DNA of 64,000 nt from Oxalobacteraceae bacterium AB_14 (GCA_000381565.1 KB906725.1:1257731-1321730); one strand, 5' to 3'; counted from the stretch's first letter, positions 34,947-45,071 are shown. Made by a program: numbers and translations. Notes: generated by a model from the letters alone, not told the origin.

Positions 34947-36348
34947 ACCGATGGCCCTGATCGGGGAGCGCGGCTCGATCGCCTTTCGCCTCACCGTCTG
35001 GTACGCGCTCCTTAGCGTGGTGTTGATCGCGTCGGCCGGCAGCATCCTGTACTTGGTTCTGGCGGATCGCCTGCGCCAGGAAGATGACCAATGGCTGGCT
35101 GGGAGAATCGCCGAAGTGCGCGGCATCCTGTTGTTACATTCCCGCGACTCCGCCGCGCTCCAGGAAGAGGTCCATCGCGAGGCAGCTATGCTTCCCGGCT
35201 CTTACCTGCGCGTCGTTGATGCCCAGGGCGTCGACGTGGTCGAGGCGCCGACCCCTCATGCTGCCGAGGACGGACGCCCATTCGCCGATCCCCGTTTCCG
35301 CGCGGGTGGCGACGAACAGGGCATGGACTGGGCTTCAGGTTCCGGGGAAACGTACCGCCTCATGTACGCTCGCGTCGGCATCGACGGTGGATTTACGGTG
35401 CAGGCGGCAATGAACCGGACAAGTGAAGAGGAAGTGCTCGCGGCGTACCGGCGCATCCTATGGCTCGCTCTTTCCGCTTCGCTTGCCATCGCCGTCATTG
35501 CGGGCTACCTGATCGCGCGGCGCGGACTGCAGCCAGTGTCCCGGCTGGCTGCGATCATCGCGGAACTGAGCGCGGCACACTTGCATCGTCGCGTGGCGGA
35601 CGACGACTGGCCTAGGGAATTGCGACCGCTCGCCGCCAATTTCGACCAGCTTCTCGTGCGCTTAGATGAGTCGTTCGCCCGAATTTCTCGGTTTTCCGCC
35701 GATATCGCGCACGAATTGCGCACCCCTTTGCACATTCTTCAGGGCGAAGCGGAAATGGCCCTTTCCAAGGACCGCTCGAACGAGCAATATCGCGACTGCA
35801 TCGCATCGGCTACGGAGGAGTACGAGCGCCTGACACGGATGGTGGACGCCTTGTTGTTCCTGGCCCGAACGGAGCAACCCGACTCGCTGCCTAACAAGCA
35901 AACACTGGACCTTGAGCAAGAGATCGCCGCCGTGTGCGCTTTTTACCAGGCGCTCGCGGACGAACAGGACACCACGCTGATCGCCGGTGGGGTGGGAACG
36001 GTGTTGGCCGATTCCGCCTTGTTGCGGCGCGCGTTGGGCAATCTGATCATCAATGCACTACGCCACACTCCCAGCGGCGGGTCCATTGTTGTCGATGTGG
36101 CGAAAACCCCCGATCATGGGGTTGACATCGTCGTCAGCGACACCGGAGAGGGCATTGCGCCCGAGGACTTGCCCCACGTTTTCGATCGGTTTTATCGTGC
36201 CGACAGCGCACGCTTGAGGCAGGGAACAGGCACGGGACTCGGCCTCGCCATCGTCAGGTCCATAATGCTGCTTCATGGCGGATCGGTTTCTCTCGATAGC
36301 GAACTTGGCTGCGGCACCGCCGCGACACTGAGGTTCCCGGCCTCGTAA
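34924..36348 (+). CDS. heavy-metal sensor histidine kinase (CusS/IrlS type)
   Basis: A 474-residue inner-membrane kinase. Membrane helix 1 is at about 20-45 and helix 2 at about 180-205; between them is a periplasmic sensor domain of about 135 residues. HAMP, HisKA (AHELRTPLH with His263) and HATPase (GTGLGLAIV) follow. It belongs to the heavy-metal sensor kinase family, which reads periplasmic Cu/Ag or Zn/Cd. It phosphorylates the regulator encoded just upstream. Confidence 0.9.
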   Translation: MSSKNDFKPMALIGERGSIAFRLTVWYALLSVVLIASAGSILYLVLADRLRQEDDQWLAGRIAEVRGILLLHSRDSAALQEEVHREAAMLPGSYLRVVDAQGVDVVEAPTPHAAEDGRPFADPRFRAGGDEQGMDWASGSGETYRLMYARVGIDGGFTVQAAMNRTSEEEVLAAYRRILWLALSASLAIAVIAGYLIARRGLQPVSRLAAIIAELSAAHLHRRVADDDWPRELRPLAANFDQLLVRLDESFARISRFSADIAHELRTPLHILQGEAEMALSKDRSNEQYRDCIASATEEYERLTRMVDALLFLARTEQPDSLPNKQTLDLEQEIAAVCAFYQALADEQDTTLIAGGVGTVLADSALLRRALGNLIINALRHTPSGGSIVVDVAKTPDHGVDIVVSDTGEGIAPEDLPHVFDRFYRADSARLRQGTGTGLGLAIVRSIMLLHGGSVSLDSELGCGTAATLRFPAS

Positions 36349-36498
36349 CGACCATGTGAATCGGGCACTTCAAGATGACCGAATGGTCAGCTTCCGGTCA
36401 TGTCGCGGTATCACTACCTTCGCTATCCTGTTGTGCTTTGGGCATCGGTCACTCACGACCGGTTGCCGACATTCTGGCACTGCGCAGAACGGGAGAAC

Positions 36499-37908
36499 AT
36501 GAAACAGCTATTGATGCTGCTGGCGGCACTGCTTGCCGGGTGCGCCAGCTATACACCCAAACCGCTTGACCCTGCTGTGCAGGGGAGCGCATTCGGCGCC
36601 AGGAGCCTCGATGCTCCGGAGCTCAAGCAATTCGTCGAGCGCAGCTACGGGCACGAACTATCGTCCTGGCCCCCGAAAGCGTGGGACAGGTCGATGCTCA
36701 CCCTGGCAGCATTGCACTTTCACCCTGACCTCGATACCGCGCGAGCGCGCAGCCAGCTTGCGCAGGCGGGTGTGGTCACAGCCGGCGCGCGCCCCAATCC
36801 CACCTTGGGGGTATCGCTGCAGCACAATGCAGACGCCTCCGTAGATCAGTCACCGTGGACGTACGGGCTGGGCATTGACCTGCCGATCGAAACCGCCGGC
36901 AAACGTACTTACCGCAGCGAACGGGCACGGCATCTTGCGTTGGCCGCTCGGTTTCGGGAGAACGAGGCACTTTGGCAGGTGATCAGCGGCGTGCGCACCA
37001 GCCTTCTCGCCGCCTACCCGACTGATGTGCTGATACGGCGCCAGCACGGCCTGCAGGCGGAAATTACGCATCTGCTGGAGCGCCGCTTCGCCGCGGGATA
37101 TCTTTCGCAACCCGAACTTACCCAGGCGAGGATTACTCTGAACCAGATCACGCTGACCTTGGCTGCGAACCAAAAACAGCGCGCAGAAAACATGGCACGG
37201 CTCGCCGCAGCCGTCGGCGTGCCGGTCAAGGCACTAGAAACGGCCGCGATATCGTTTGAGAGTTTTGAGCAAGTTGTACCAGTTTCCGCCTTGCCCTCGG
37301 ACGCAATGCAGCGCGAGGCGATGCGCAGCCGGCCCGATATCCTTGCCAGCCTGGCCGAGTACGAAGCGAGCCAATCCGCACTGCAACTGGAGGTCGCCAA
37401 GCAATATCCTGATATTTCAATCGGGCCGGGCTATAGCTGGGATGCCGGCGCCGTGAAATGGTCGCTCGGGCTATCCCTTACCTTGCCTCTCCTGAACCGC
37501 AACGAGGGTCCAATTGCCGAAGCCGAGGCACACCGCAAGGAAGCGGCAGGCGTGTTTTTGGCCACCCAGACGAAGGCCATTGCGGAAGTGGAGCTGGCGT
37601 TGGCGGGGTACGGCCACGCAGTGCGTCTGTTCCACATTGCAGATGCTTTGCTGCGCGACCAGAACAAAGCGGAACGTGCCGCCGCGGCTTCCTTCAAGGC
37701 AGGAGAATCGGACAGACTTGCGTGGCTGAGTTCTCGCTATGAGACTGTGACTGCTGAATTGGCGCGATTAAGCGCTTTGTCGCAAGTGCAACTGACCTTG
37801 GGACAATTGGAGGATGCCTTGCGCCGCCCGCTTGGCGGCAATGTACTCCCAGCGGCGGTTGAACAGGCCGTTACACCAAAACCATTCAACAACCGGGAAC
37901 AACCGTGA
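36499..37908 (+). CDS. TolC-family outer-membrane lipoprotein of RND metal pump (CusC-like)
   Basis: A 469-residue outer-membrane efflux protein. The lipobox LLAGC is at about residues 10-14. The two coiled-coil halves of TolC proteins are visible, with TAGKRTYRSERARHLALAAR in the first and the corresponding LLNRNEGPIAEAEAHRKEA in the second. It forms the exit duct of the tripartite pump with the next two genes. GGGAG at 36491-36495 supports this start over the one at 36400. It overlaps the adaptor gene by four bases. Confidence 0.88.
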   Translation: MKQLLMLLAALLAGCASYTPKPLDPAVQGSAFGARSLDAPELKQFVERSYGHELSSWPPKAWDRSMLTLAALHFHPDLDTARARSQLAQAGVVTAGARPNPTLGVSLQHNADASVDQSPWTYGLGIDLPIETAGKRTYRSERARHLALAARFRENEALWQVISGVRTSLLAAYPTDVLIRRQHGLQAEITHLLERRFAAGYLSQPELTQARITLNQITLTLAANQKQRAENMARLAAAVGVPVKALETAAISFESFEQVVPVSALPSDAMQREAMRSRPDILASLAEYEASQSALQLEVAKQYPDISIGPGYSWDAGAVKWSLGLSLTLPLLNRNEGPIAEAEAHRKEAAGVFLATQTKAIAEVELALAGYGHAVRLFHIADALLRDQNKAERAAAASFKAGESDRLAWLSSRYETVTAELARLSALSQVQLTLGQLEDALRRPLGGNVLPAAVEQAVTPKPFNNREQP

Positions 37909-38945
37909 AAAAGAAATACATCTTGCTGGCGGCCGGCGCGATCGTTGCCGGTCTGGCTGCGTGGGGATTCATCGAGGGGCGCAAGGAACTTGCCTTGGAA
38001 CAGGAGCGGGAGCGGCCGGTCAAAGTACCGTCGCGTATTGTCGTCCAGGACGGCGGCACAGCAGTGTTGTTCGATGCGGCGACGCAGAAGCGCGCCGACA
38101 TCGCCGTGGCGCCCCTTGAAGAGACGACGCGACGCGGGGAAATCGAGGCGCTCGCCACGGTCCTGCCGCCGCAGGAACTCATCGATCTGCGTGGGGCATA
38201 CGTCGCGGTCAAGACCCAGGCAGAGAAGGCACATGCCACCCTGCAGGCCTCGCGGCGCGAATACGATCGTCTCAAAGCCCTTCACGGCGACGAGCAAAAT
38301 GTCTCGGCCAAGGTTTTGGATGCCGCAGAAGCAACGTGGCGCGGCGACGATGCGGTAGCCCGGAGCGCCGACGCAGCGATGGATGCCGCGGCGCGAAACG
38401 CACGACAGAAATGGGGCAATGTTCTCGCTTTCGCTATTGTGGGTGACGCCCCACTGTTTCGACGGTTGTCGGAACAGCGTGACGTATTGCTGCGGGTGGC
38501 GGCGCCATCTGGCACGAACATGACTAAGGGCCCCGCCGCAACGCGGGTGAGCGCCAATGACGGGACATTCAAAAATGCTACCCTGGTGTCGGCATCTTCT
38601 CAAGCAGATCCCCGCATGCAGGGCGCCGCTTTTTTCTACATCGCGCCGGCCGATGGCCTGCTGCCAGGTACGACGCTGACGGCTTATCTGGCGACGGGGG
38701 CCGAACAAGCCGGCGCACTCATACCGGCTGGGGCTGTGGTCTGGTGGCAAGGCAAGGCGTGGCTGTATGTGCAAAGCGCGCCAGGGCATTTCGTGCGACG
38801 TGAACTGCCGGCGGCCATACCCGTCGAACAAGGCTGGTTCGCGCCGGGAGCGCTCAAGGGCACGCAGCTGGTCGTACGCGGTGCTCAAACCCTGCTCTCG
38901 GAGGAACTGCGTTCGCAGATTCAAGTCGGCGAGGAAGGCAAATGA
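37905..38945 (+). CDS. RND efflux periplasmic adaptor (membrane fusion protein)
   Basis: A 346-residue HlyD-type adaptor with a GTG start overlapping the upstream stop. N-terminal membrane anchor (YILLAAGAIVAGLAAWGF), a short alpha-hairpin (about 105-165) and beta-barrel domains. It connects the RND pump with the outer-membrane duct. No His-rich or Met-rich metal site is apparent, so it may not be Cu-specific. Its stop overlaps the ATG of the pump gene. Confidence 0.87.
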   Translation: MKKKYILLAAGAIVAGLAAWGFIEGRKELALEQERERPVKVPSRIVVQDGGTAVLFDAATQKRADIAVAPLEETTRRGEIEALATVLPPQELIDLRGAYVAVKTQAEKAHATLQASRREYDRLKALHGDEQNVSAKVLDAAEATWRGDDAVARSADAAMDAAARNARQKWGNVLAFAIVGDAPLFRRLSEQRDVLLRVAAPSGTNMTKGPAATRVSANDGTFKNATLVSASSQADPRMQGAAFFYIAPADGLLPGTTLTAYLATGAEQAGALIPAGAVVWWQGKAWLYVQSAPGHFVRRELPAAIPVEQGWFAPGALKGTQLVVRGAQTLLSEELRSQIQVGEEGK

Positions 38946-41900
38946 CAACAGCTTCCCGCACTGGACTGCTCGCCGCCATTGTTGGCTTCTCCCTGCGTTA
39001 CAAGGGTGTCGTGATCGCCCTGGCCGTCTTGCTGGCCGCCTATGGTTTTTATGCGTTCAGCGGCGCCAAATACGACGTGTTCCCGGAGTTTGCTCCGCCC
39101 CAAGTCACCATCCAGACCGAGGCGCCGGGTCTGGCTCCAGAACAAGTTGAAGTGCTGGTGACTCAGCCCATCGAGAACGCCGTCAACGGCGTAGTGGGAG
39201 TCGATGCCTTGCGCTCGCAGTCCATCCAGGGACTGTCGGTCGTTACCGTGACCTTCGACCCCAAGAGCGACATCTACCGTGATCGCCAGAACCTTGGCGA
39301 ACGTCTGGCTGCATTGTCTACCCAGTTGCCGCGCGGCGTGCAGGCACCGGCAATGTCGCCGCTTACCTCGTCCACCAGCATCGTGATGGCCATCGGGCTG
39401 ACGTCGGAGAAGCGCTCGTTGATGGACATGCGAACGCTGGCCGACTGGACGCTCAAACCGCGCCTGCTTGCCGTCCATGGGGTAGCCACGGTGGCGGTGT
39501 TCGGCGGCGAGGCGAAGGAATTTCAGATACAGATCCGGCCCGAGCGGCTTATCAAATACGGACTGGCGCTGAACGATATCCATGACGTGGCGCGCCGTGC
39601 CACCGGGGTGCGCGGCGCCGGGTTTATCGACAACGCCAACCAGCGCATCACGCTGCAAACCCATGCGCAATCGCTGAGCATCGAGCAGCTCGCCCGGACC
39701 GTCGTGCGGCAGCAGGACGGTGCCAACCTGACGCTGGCCGACGTAGCGGACGTCCGCGCGGCCCCCGAGCCGCCCATCGGCGCTGCCGCGGTGGCAGGTA
39801 CGATTGGAATCCAATTACTCATTTCCGAGCAGTACGGCGCCAACACCGTGGCGATTACCGAGGCGGTCGAGCGCGCGCTGGCCGAATTGCGTCCGAGCCT
39901 GAAAGACCAGCAGGTCGTGCTGCACGACGACCTGTTCCGGTCAGCGAATTTCATCGCCATCGCAACCCAAAACGTGCGCTCGTCGTTACTGTTCGGTGCT
40001 GTCCTGGTGGTGGCGGTCGTGGCGCTGTTTCTGTTCAACTGGCGTACCTCCGCCATCGCCCTGACCGCCATTCCGTTGTCGCTCCTGGCTGCCGTGACCG
40101 TCATGGAGCAGCGTGGCCTCAGTCTCAATACGATGACTCTGGGCGGGCTGGCCATCTCCATCGGGCTGCTGGTCGACGATGCCATCATCGTGGTCGAAAA
40201 TATCTATCGACGGCTGCGCGAAAATCGACATCGCCCAGTACCCCACATGTCAGTTCAAGTCGTGCTCGATGCGGTGTTGGAGGTGCGCAGCGCTGTGGTC
40301 TATGCGACCTTTGCCATTGCCCTGGTCTTCCTCCCTGTGCTTTCCATGCCCGGCGTAGCGGGACGCTTGTTTGCTCCCCTTGCAGTCTCATATCTGTTGG
40401 CGACGCTCGCATCGCTGGTGGTGGCAATCACGGTCACGCCAGCGCTGTGCGTGGCGCTCCTGCCCCGGAGCGCGCTGCCTGAACACGATCCGCCGCTGGC
40501 CCGGCGGATGAAGGAAAAATACGGCCAGCTGATCGGCGGGGTCGAACATCACTATCGCCTGATCGTGGTAACGGTGGCGCTGCTCACGTTAGCCGGTCTG
40601 GCCGCGCTGCCATTTTTTGGCGGCGGCTTCCTGCCGGAGCTCAAGGAAGGACACTACATTCTGCACATGTCGGCGGTACCTGGAACCTCCCTGACTGAGT
40701 CGTTGCGCATCGGCCGTCAAGTCTCAGCTGAGCTGTTGAAGTTGCCCGTCGTGCGCAGCGTCGCCCAGCGAGCCGGCCGCGCGGAAAAGGCTGACGATAC
40801 CTGGGGCACCCACTACAGCGAATTCAATGTTGACCTGAAGCCGCTCTCAAGCGAACAGGCCGAATTCGCTCAGGCCGACATCCGGAAGGTTCTGTCGCGC
40901 ATTCCCGGCGTCAGCTTCGCGGTCAAGACCTTCCTCACCGAGCGAGTCGAAGAAACGCTCTCCGGCTATACCGCGGCGGTTGTGCTCAACATCTACGGCA
41001 ACGACCTTGATACCCTGGACACCGATGCCCGCCGCGTTGCCCAAACGCTGGGACAGGTGTCCGGGGCGACCGAGGTACAGCTCCAATCGCCGCCGGGTTC
41101 TCCTGAACTCGGCATCCGCCTGCGCCCTGACGCGCTGGTGCGCTGGGGCTTCGACGCCGTGGATGTGCTCGATGCCGTCGAGACCGCCTTTCAGGGATCG
41201 GTGGTCGGCCAAGTTTACGACGGTAACCGGGTATTCAATGTGAGCGTCATCCTGTCGGCCGCGAAGCGCAGCAGCATCGCCAATGTGCGGGCGCTGCCCC
41301 TGCGCAATGCCGCAGGGGTGTACGTGCAACTCGATCAGTTGGCCGACGTCTACATGACCTCCGGCCGATACGTTGTTCTGCATAGCGGCGCCCGCCGCGT
41401 ACAGACCATCACGTGCAACGTTGCCGGTCGTGATGTGACTTCCTTTGTCGCCGAAGCAAAACAGCGTCTGGCTGCGCAAGTGCCACTTACACGGGGCAGT
41501 TACCTGGAGTTCGGCGGTGCTGCGGCGGCCCAGGCGGCATCGGTGCGCGACTTGATCGTCCACTCCGCTATCGCCGCGCTGGCCATTGGGCTGCTGCTTT
41601 GGATTGTATTGCGACGGGCCCGCAACCTGGCTCTGGTCTTGCTCAATTTGCCTTTCGCCCTCGTCGGCGGGGTGCTGGCCGTCTTTGCTACCGGTGGCGC
41701 GATCTCTCTTGGTTCCATGGTTGGATTCGTCACCCTGTTCGGTATCACTTTGCGCAATTCGATCATGCTGCTGTCGCACTACGAACACCTCGTTGACGTG
41801 GAAGGGATGACGTGGGGACCGGAGGCCGCCGCACGCGGCGCTATCGAGCGCCTGACGCCAATCCTGATGACGGCGCTTGCCACCGCCCTCGGTCTGCTGC

Positions 41901-42058
41901 CGCTAGCGATCGGTAGCGGCGATCCAGGGCGCGAAATCGAGGGGCCGATGGCGATGGTGATCCTGGGAGGACTGTTCACGTCCACCGCACTCAATCTGCT
42001 GGTGATGCCTAGCCTTGCATTGCGGTACGGTAGATTTTCCGCAATAGAAGAGCTATGA
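38942..42058 (+). CDS. RND heavy-metal efflux pump, HME5-like group
   Basis: A 1038-residue inner-membrane proton-driven pump with 12 helices and two large periplasmic loops. N-terminal DVFPEFAPPQVTIQTEAPGL and helix-4 motif GLLVDDAIIVVENIYRRL differ from CzcA (DFG...DGA) and CusA (GAMVDAAVV), and place it nearer the less-studied HME5-type group. It would export a metal cation from periplasm or cytosol through the adaptor and duct encoded upstream. The substrate is unclear; nickel has been proposed for the group. It is the last gene of the kinase-regulated operon. Confidence 0.88.
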   Translation: MTTASRTGLLAAIVGFSLRYKGVVIALAVLLAAYGFYAFSGAKYDVFPEFAPPQVTIQTEAPGLAPEQVEVLVTQPIENAVNGVVGVDALRSQSIQGLSVVTVTFDPKSDIYRDRQNLGERLAALSTQLPRGVQAPAMSPLTSSTSIVMAIGLTSEKRSLMDMRTLADWTLKPRLLAVHGVATVAVFGGEAKEFQIQIRPERLIKYGLALNDIHDVARRATGVRGAGFIDNANQRITLQTHAQSLSIEQLARTVVRQQDGANLTLADVADVRAAPEPPIGAAAVAGTIGIQLLISEQYGANTVAITEAVERALAELRPSLKDQQVVLHDDLFRSANFIAIATQNVRSSLLFGAVLVVAVVALFLFNWRTSAIALTAIPLSLLAAVTVMEQRGLSLNTMTLGGLAISIGLLVDDAIIVVENIYRRLRENRHRPVPHMSVQVVLDAVLEVRSAVVYATFAIALVFLPVLSMPGVAGRLFAPLAVSYLLATLASLVVAITVTPALCVALLPRSALPEHDPPLARRMKEKYGQLIGGVEHHYRLIVVTVALLTLAGLAALPFFGGGFLPELKEGHYILHMSAVPGTSLTESLRIGRQVSAELLKLPVVRSVAQRAGRAEKADDTWGTHYSEFNVDLKPLSSEQAEFAQADIRKVLSRIPGVSFAVKTFLTERVEETLSGYTAAVVLNIYGNDLDTLDTDARRVAQTLGQVSGATEVQLQSPPGSPELGIRLRPDALVRWGFDAVDVLDAVETAFQGSVVGQVYDGNRVFNVSVILSAAKRSSIANVRALPLRNAAGVYVQLDQLADVYMTSGRYVVLHSGARRVQTITCNVAGRDVTSFVAEAKQRLAAQVPLTRGSYLEFGGAAAAQAASVRDLIVHSAIAALAIGLLLWIVLRRARNLALVLLNLPFALVGGVLAVFATGGAISLGSMVGFVTLFGITLRNSIMLLSHYEHLVDVEGMTWGPEAAARGAIERLTPILMTALATALGLLPLAIGSGDPGREIEGPMAMVILGGLFTSTALNLLVMPSLALRYGRFSAIEEL

Positions 42059-42154
42059 AAGCGTTTCGTACGCCGTCACGCTTCCGAGAGCCTGTTCCAC
42101 CCAAATGAAAAAACAAACGCATTGCCAGAAATCATTCTAAAAATTGGAAAAACG

Positions 42155-43375
42155 ATGAACGTAAGAATGAAGGGTGAAATTTTGCGGCAGATCCCGCTCA
42201 GTATCTGGATGCTAGGCTTCGTGAGCATGCTGATGGATATTTCCTCGGAAATGGTCCATAGCCTGCTCCCCCTATTTTTGGTCGGCACGCTCGGGGCCAG
42301 CGCCCTCGTCGTTGGTTTGATTGAAGGTGTTGCCGAGTCCACCGCCCTTATCGTCAAAGTGTTCTCAGGAGCATTCAGCGACTATCTCGGCAAGCGCAAA
42401 GGCTTGGCATTGTTCGGTTATGCGCTTGGCGCGCTGACAAAGCCACTTTTTGCGATGGCAAATACGTCCGGCTTTGTACTGACGGCACGCCTATTGGACC
42501 GGGTCGGGAAAGGAGTGCGAGGAGCACCCCGTGACGCGTTGGTCGCTGATATCGCTCCACCGCACCTGCGCGGCGCGGCTTTTGGCCTACGCCAGTCTCT
42601 CGATACGGTGGGTGCATTCCTCGGTCCACTGATCGCGGTCGGCTTGATGCTCCTGTGGGCTAACGACTTCAGGAAAGTTTTTTGGATAGCGGTGATTCCC
42701 GGCGTGCTGGCCGTTGCGCTGCTTCTGTTCGGCGTGCGCGAACCAGAGCAGCACCAAAATGGCAAACGAACAAATCCTATTCGTCGAGAAAATTTAGTAC
42801 GCCTTAGCGCCCCGTATTGGTGGGTGGTTGGGATTGGCGCGGTATTCACATTGGCCCGTTTCAGCGAAGCGTTTCTTGTCTTGCGCGCTCAGCAGATCGG
42901 CATCCCGGTTGCGTTGGTGCCGCTCGTGATGGTAGCGATGAATTTGATTTATGCCGCCTCGGCGTATCCATTTGGAAAGCTGTCCGACCGGATGAGCCAT
43001 ACGAAGTTGTTGGCGCTCGGGCTTGCCGTTTTGGCGGCCGCCGATCTGATTCTGGCCGCAAACGATCATTGGGCGGTGGTATTAGCCGGCGTCGTACTGT
43101 GGGGCGTTCACATGGGGATTACACAGGGACTCCTGGCAACGATGGTGGCCGATACAGCACCAGCCGATCTGCGCGGCACGGCCTATGGCGTGTTCAACTT
43201 GATGAGCGGCGTTGCCATGCTGATAGCGAGCGTCGTGGCGGGCCTGCTATGGGATTGGTTTGGGGCGTCGTCGACGTTCTATGCGGGTGCCGTTTTTTGC
43301 GTGTTGGCCCTGGTTGGACTCGCCAAGTATCGTTCTGGCGCGATCCATAACCGCACTACCTCTCCCTCGAAGTAA
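42155..43375 (+). CDS. MFS transporter
   Basis: A 406-residue major facilitator with 12 helices. Motif A-like FSDYLGKRKGLALFGY and the second-half YPFGKLSDRMSH are present, as is DRVGKGVRGAPRDAL typical of a group of drug/metal MFS proteins. The start at 42155 follows a GGAAAA purine run; an upstream frame adds 11 residues. No His-rich tail as in NreB. It lies 96 bases after the RND operon and may act with it. Confidence 0.82.
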   Translation: MNVRMKGEILRQIPLSIWMLGFVSMLMDISSEMVHSLLPLFLVGTLGASALVVGLIEGVAESTALIVKVFSGAFSDYLGKRKGLALFGYALGALTKPLFAMANTSGFVLTARLLDRVGKGVRGAPRDALVADIAPPHLRGAAFGLRQSLDTVGAFLGPLIAVGLMLLWANDFRKVFWIAVIPGVLAVALLLFGVREPEQHQNGKRTNPIRRENLVRLSAPYWWVVGIGAVFTLARFSEAFLVLRAQQIGIPVALVPLVMVAMNLIYAASAYPFGKLSDRMSHTKLLALGLAVLAAADLILAANDHWAVVLAGVVLWGVHMGITQGLLATMVADTAPADLRGTAYGVFNLMSGVAMLIASVVAGLLWDWFGASSTFYAGAVFCVLALVGLAKYRSGAIHNRTTSPSK

Positions 43376-43455
43376 TAAACCGACGCAAGCCAAAATGATG
43401 CGATCACAGTTATCAACTGACATTTTTTACGGAGCAAAACCGCAAACACGCTGAC

Positions 43456-43725
43456 ATGCCTATCGGAGAGTGGCTGCTGCAAGAGGCGAAAAAACTAGGC
43501 GTAGGCGGCGCCACGCTGCTGGGGTGCGACGAAGGTTTTGGACGCGATCGTAAGCTCCATTCTTCTCACTTTTTCGAACTGGCCGATCAACCGATCGAGG
43601 TGACGATGGCGTTGAGCGATCTTGATGCTAAGTCGTTATTGCTGCTATTGCGGCAGGAGCAGATCAATGTGTTTTACGTCAAGACGCCAATCGAATTTGG
43701 CATGACCGCTGACATTGATGGCTGA
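43456..43725 (+). CDS. DUF190 family protein with apparent 1-nt indel at its start
   Basis: 89 residues from the only in-frame ATG. DUF190 proteins are PII-like small proteins; GGATLLGCDEGFGRDRKLHS, HFFELADQPIEV and FYVKTPIEFGM are the family hallmarks. The same frame continues upstream to 43402 with family-like sequence (DHSYQLTFFTEQNRKHAD) but lacks a start codon there. ATG codons at 43395 and 43398 are one base out of frame; deleting C43401 would join them. It is either a frameshifted gene, a sequencing error, or a shortened protein. Confidence 0.7.
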   Translation: MPIGEWLLQEAKKLGVGGATLLGCDEGFGRDRKLHSSHFFELADQPIEVTMALSDLDAKSLLLLLRQEQINVFYVKTPIEFGMTADIDG

Positions 43726-44080
43726 CGAGCATAGAGGCGCAGCAACGTCGTTTCGGCCGGGCTTGTATCCCCCAGTGCTATTTCATTCGTCTTGCGTACT
43801 ATGGATTGGTCCTGCTGGCCATTCTGTCCAAGAACCGGCGCCCGCCGCCGGAAAGGTAGAACTTCGTCGCCTTAAAATCCCAACTGGCCATCTCGCCCAG
43901 CAACGAGGCTTGTCATCAGGGAATGCTCAACGACTTGGGGGCGGTCCAGAAAGCGGAAAATACAGCACGCTAAGCCGTTGCCCGGCATCCCAAGGCTGAA
44001 GGCCCCGGCTCAGTACCAGCTAAGTCTGCCTGCGTACCTTCTCCACTGTGCAAATCCCTGCACTCCTCTGGAGAAGCATC
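43726..44080. other. 355-bp region without an intact gene
   Basis: Two consecutive plus-strand open stretches (ending near 43857 with KNRRPPPER and near 43970 with VQKAENTAR) look protein-like but lack start codons, so this may be a decayed gene. No promoter or repeat is clear. GGAG before 44081 serves the PepSY gene. Confidence 0.4.
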
Positions 44081-44416
44081 ATGTCCCGCTACACAAAACT
44101 TTCCCTTCTGGCCGTCGCCATCGCTGCAACCGGGGCGGTCGCCTACGCCGCCAATGGCGGCATGGAAAACGACGCCCTGGCAATCAGCAAGGCCAAGATT
44201 CCCCTCACACAGGCGGTCACAGTCGCCGAGCAGCACGCCAACGGCAAGGCGTCACGTGCCGAGTACGAGAACTCGAAGCAGGGTTGGGTCTATGACGTGG
44301 AGGTCGTCAGTGGGGCCAAGGTCTTCGATGTCCGGGTCGATGCCGACAAGGGCACGGTCATCTCGTCTGCCGAGGACAAGGCGGATCACGATGACGACCA
44401 CGACAAGCGGGACTGA
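44081..44416 (+). CDS. PepSY domain protein, exported
   Basis: A 111-residue periplasmic protein. The signal peptide (LSLLAVAIAATGAVAYAA) precedes one PepSY domain (LTQAVTVAEQHANGKASRAE and GWVYDVEVVSGAKVFDVRVD). The C-terminus is rich in Asp and His (DHDDDHDK), a likely metal-binding tail. Such proteins modulate metalloproteases or metal sensing; in islands they often neighbour two-component systems. CTGGAG before ATG 44081 decides the start. Confidence 0.85.
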   Translation: MSRYTKLSLLAVAIAATGAVAYAANGGMENDALAISKAKIPLTQAVTVAEQHANGKASRAEYENSKQGWVYDVEVVSGAKVFDVRVDADKGTVISSAEDKADHDDDHDKRD

Positions 44417-44473
44417 CACCCCCGCAATTTGGCTGGATCGATTCCATTGGAGGCGATCCGGCCCGGAGACCTC

Positions 44474-45071
44474 ATGGAATCACTCAAACCAAACATTGTT
44501 TTTATGGCTCAACGCACCGGAGCACCCCAGTGCTTTTGCGCTGACGCTGGCCATCTTCTTTGCCGAGCAACTCATCTGGGCGGTTCCACTCCTGATCGGC
44601 ATCGGATGGCTTCGCGGCAGCGACGCCACCCGGAAGACGATGCTCATTGCTACCGCATCGGGATTGCTGGGCTTGCTCATCAATCAGATCATCGGCCTAG
44701 CTTGGTTGCATCCCCGGCCGTTTATGATCGGCCTGAGTCACCCCCTCATCCCTCATGTTGCCGACTCTTCTTTCCCGAGCGATCACCTGACGCTGTGGTG
44801 GGCGCTTGCCTTCAGCCTTTCGTTACAACGAGGCCAACGAATCGCAGGCGTGGCTTTGGCATTGTTGGGCGTCCCCGTCGCCTGGGCGCGCATCTACCTT
44901 GGAGTGCACTTCCCATTCGACATGGTCGGAGCCATCGCCGTCGCTGCGCTCTGTGCCTGGCTGACGTTGCGTGAAGCACGCTGGTATCTGGAGCCGAGTT
45001 ACCAACTCGCCACCGGCATTCATCGCCGGTTTTTCGGCGGGTTGATCGCGCTCGGATGGGTTCGCGAGTGA
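44474..45071 (+). pseudogene. PAP2-family phosphatase (BcrC-like), frameshifted near its start
   Basis: From about 44489 to the stop the frame encodes a membrane phosphatase of the undecaprenyl-diphosphatase BcrC type: NQTLFLWLNAPEHPSA, helices, HPRPF, SFPSDH and ARIYLGVHFPFD, which are the three PAP2 motifs. The natural start, ATG at 44474 (MESL...), is one base out of frame; an extra A in the run near 44486-44488 accounts for it. In-frame alternatives are weak (TTG in the NQTLF segment). The gene is therefore either a very recent pseudogene or carries a sequencing error. Confidence 0.75.
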
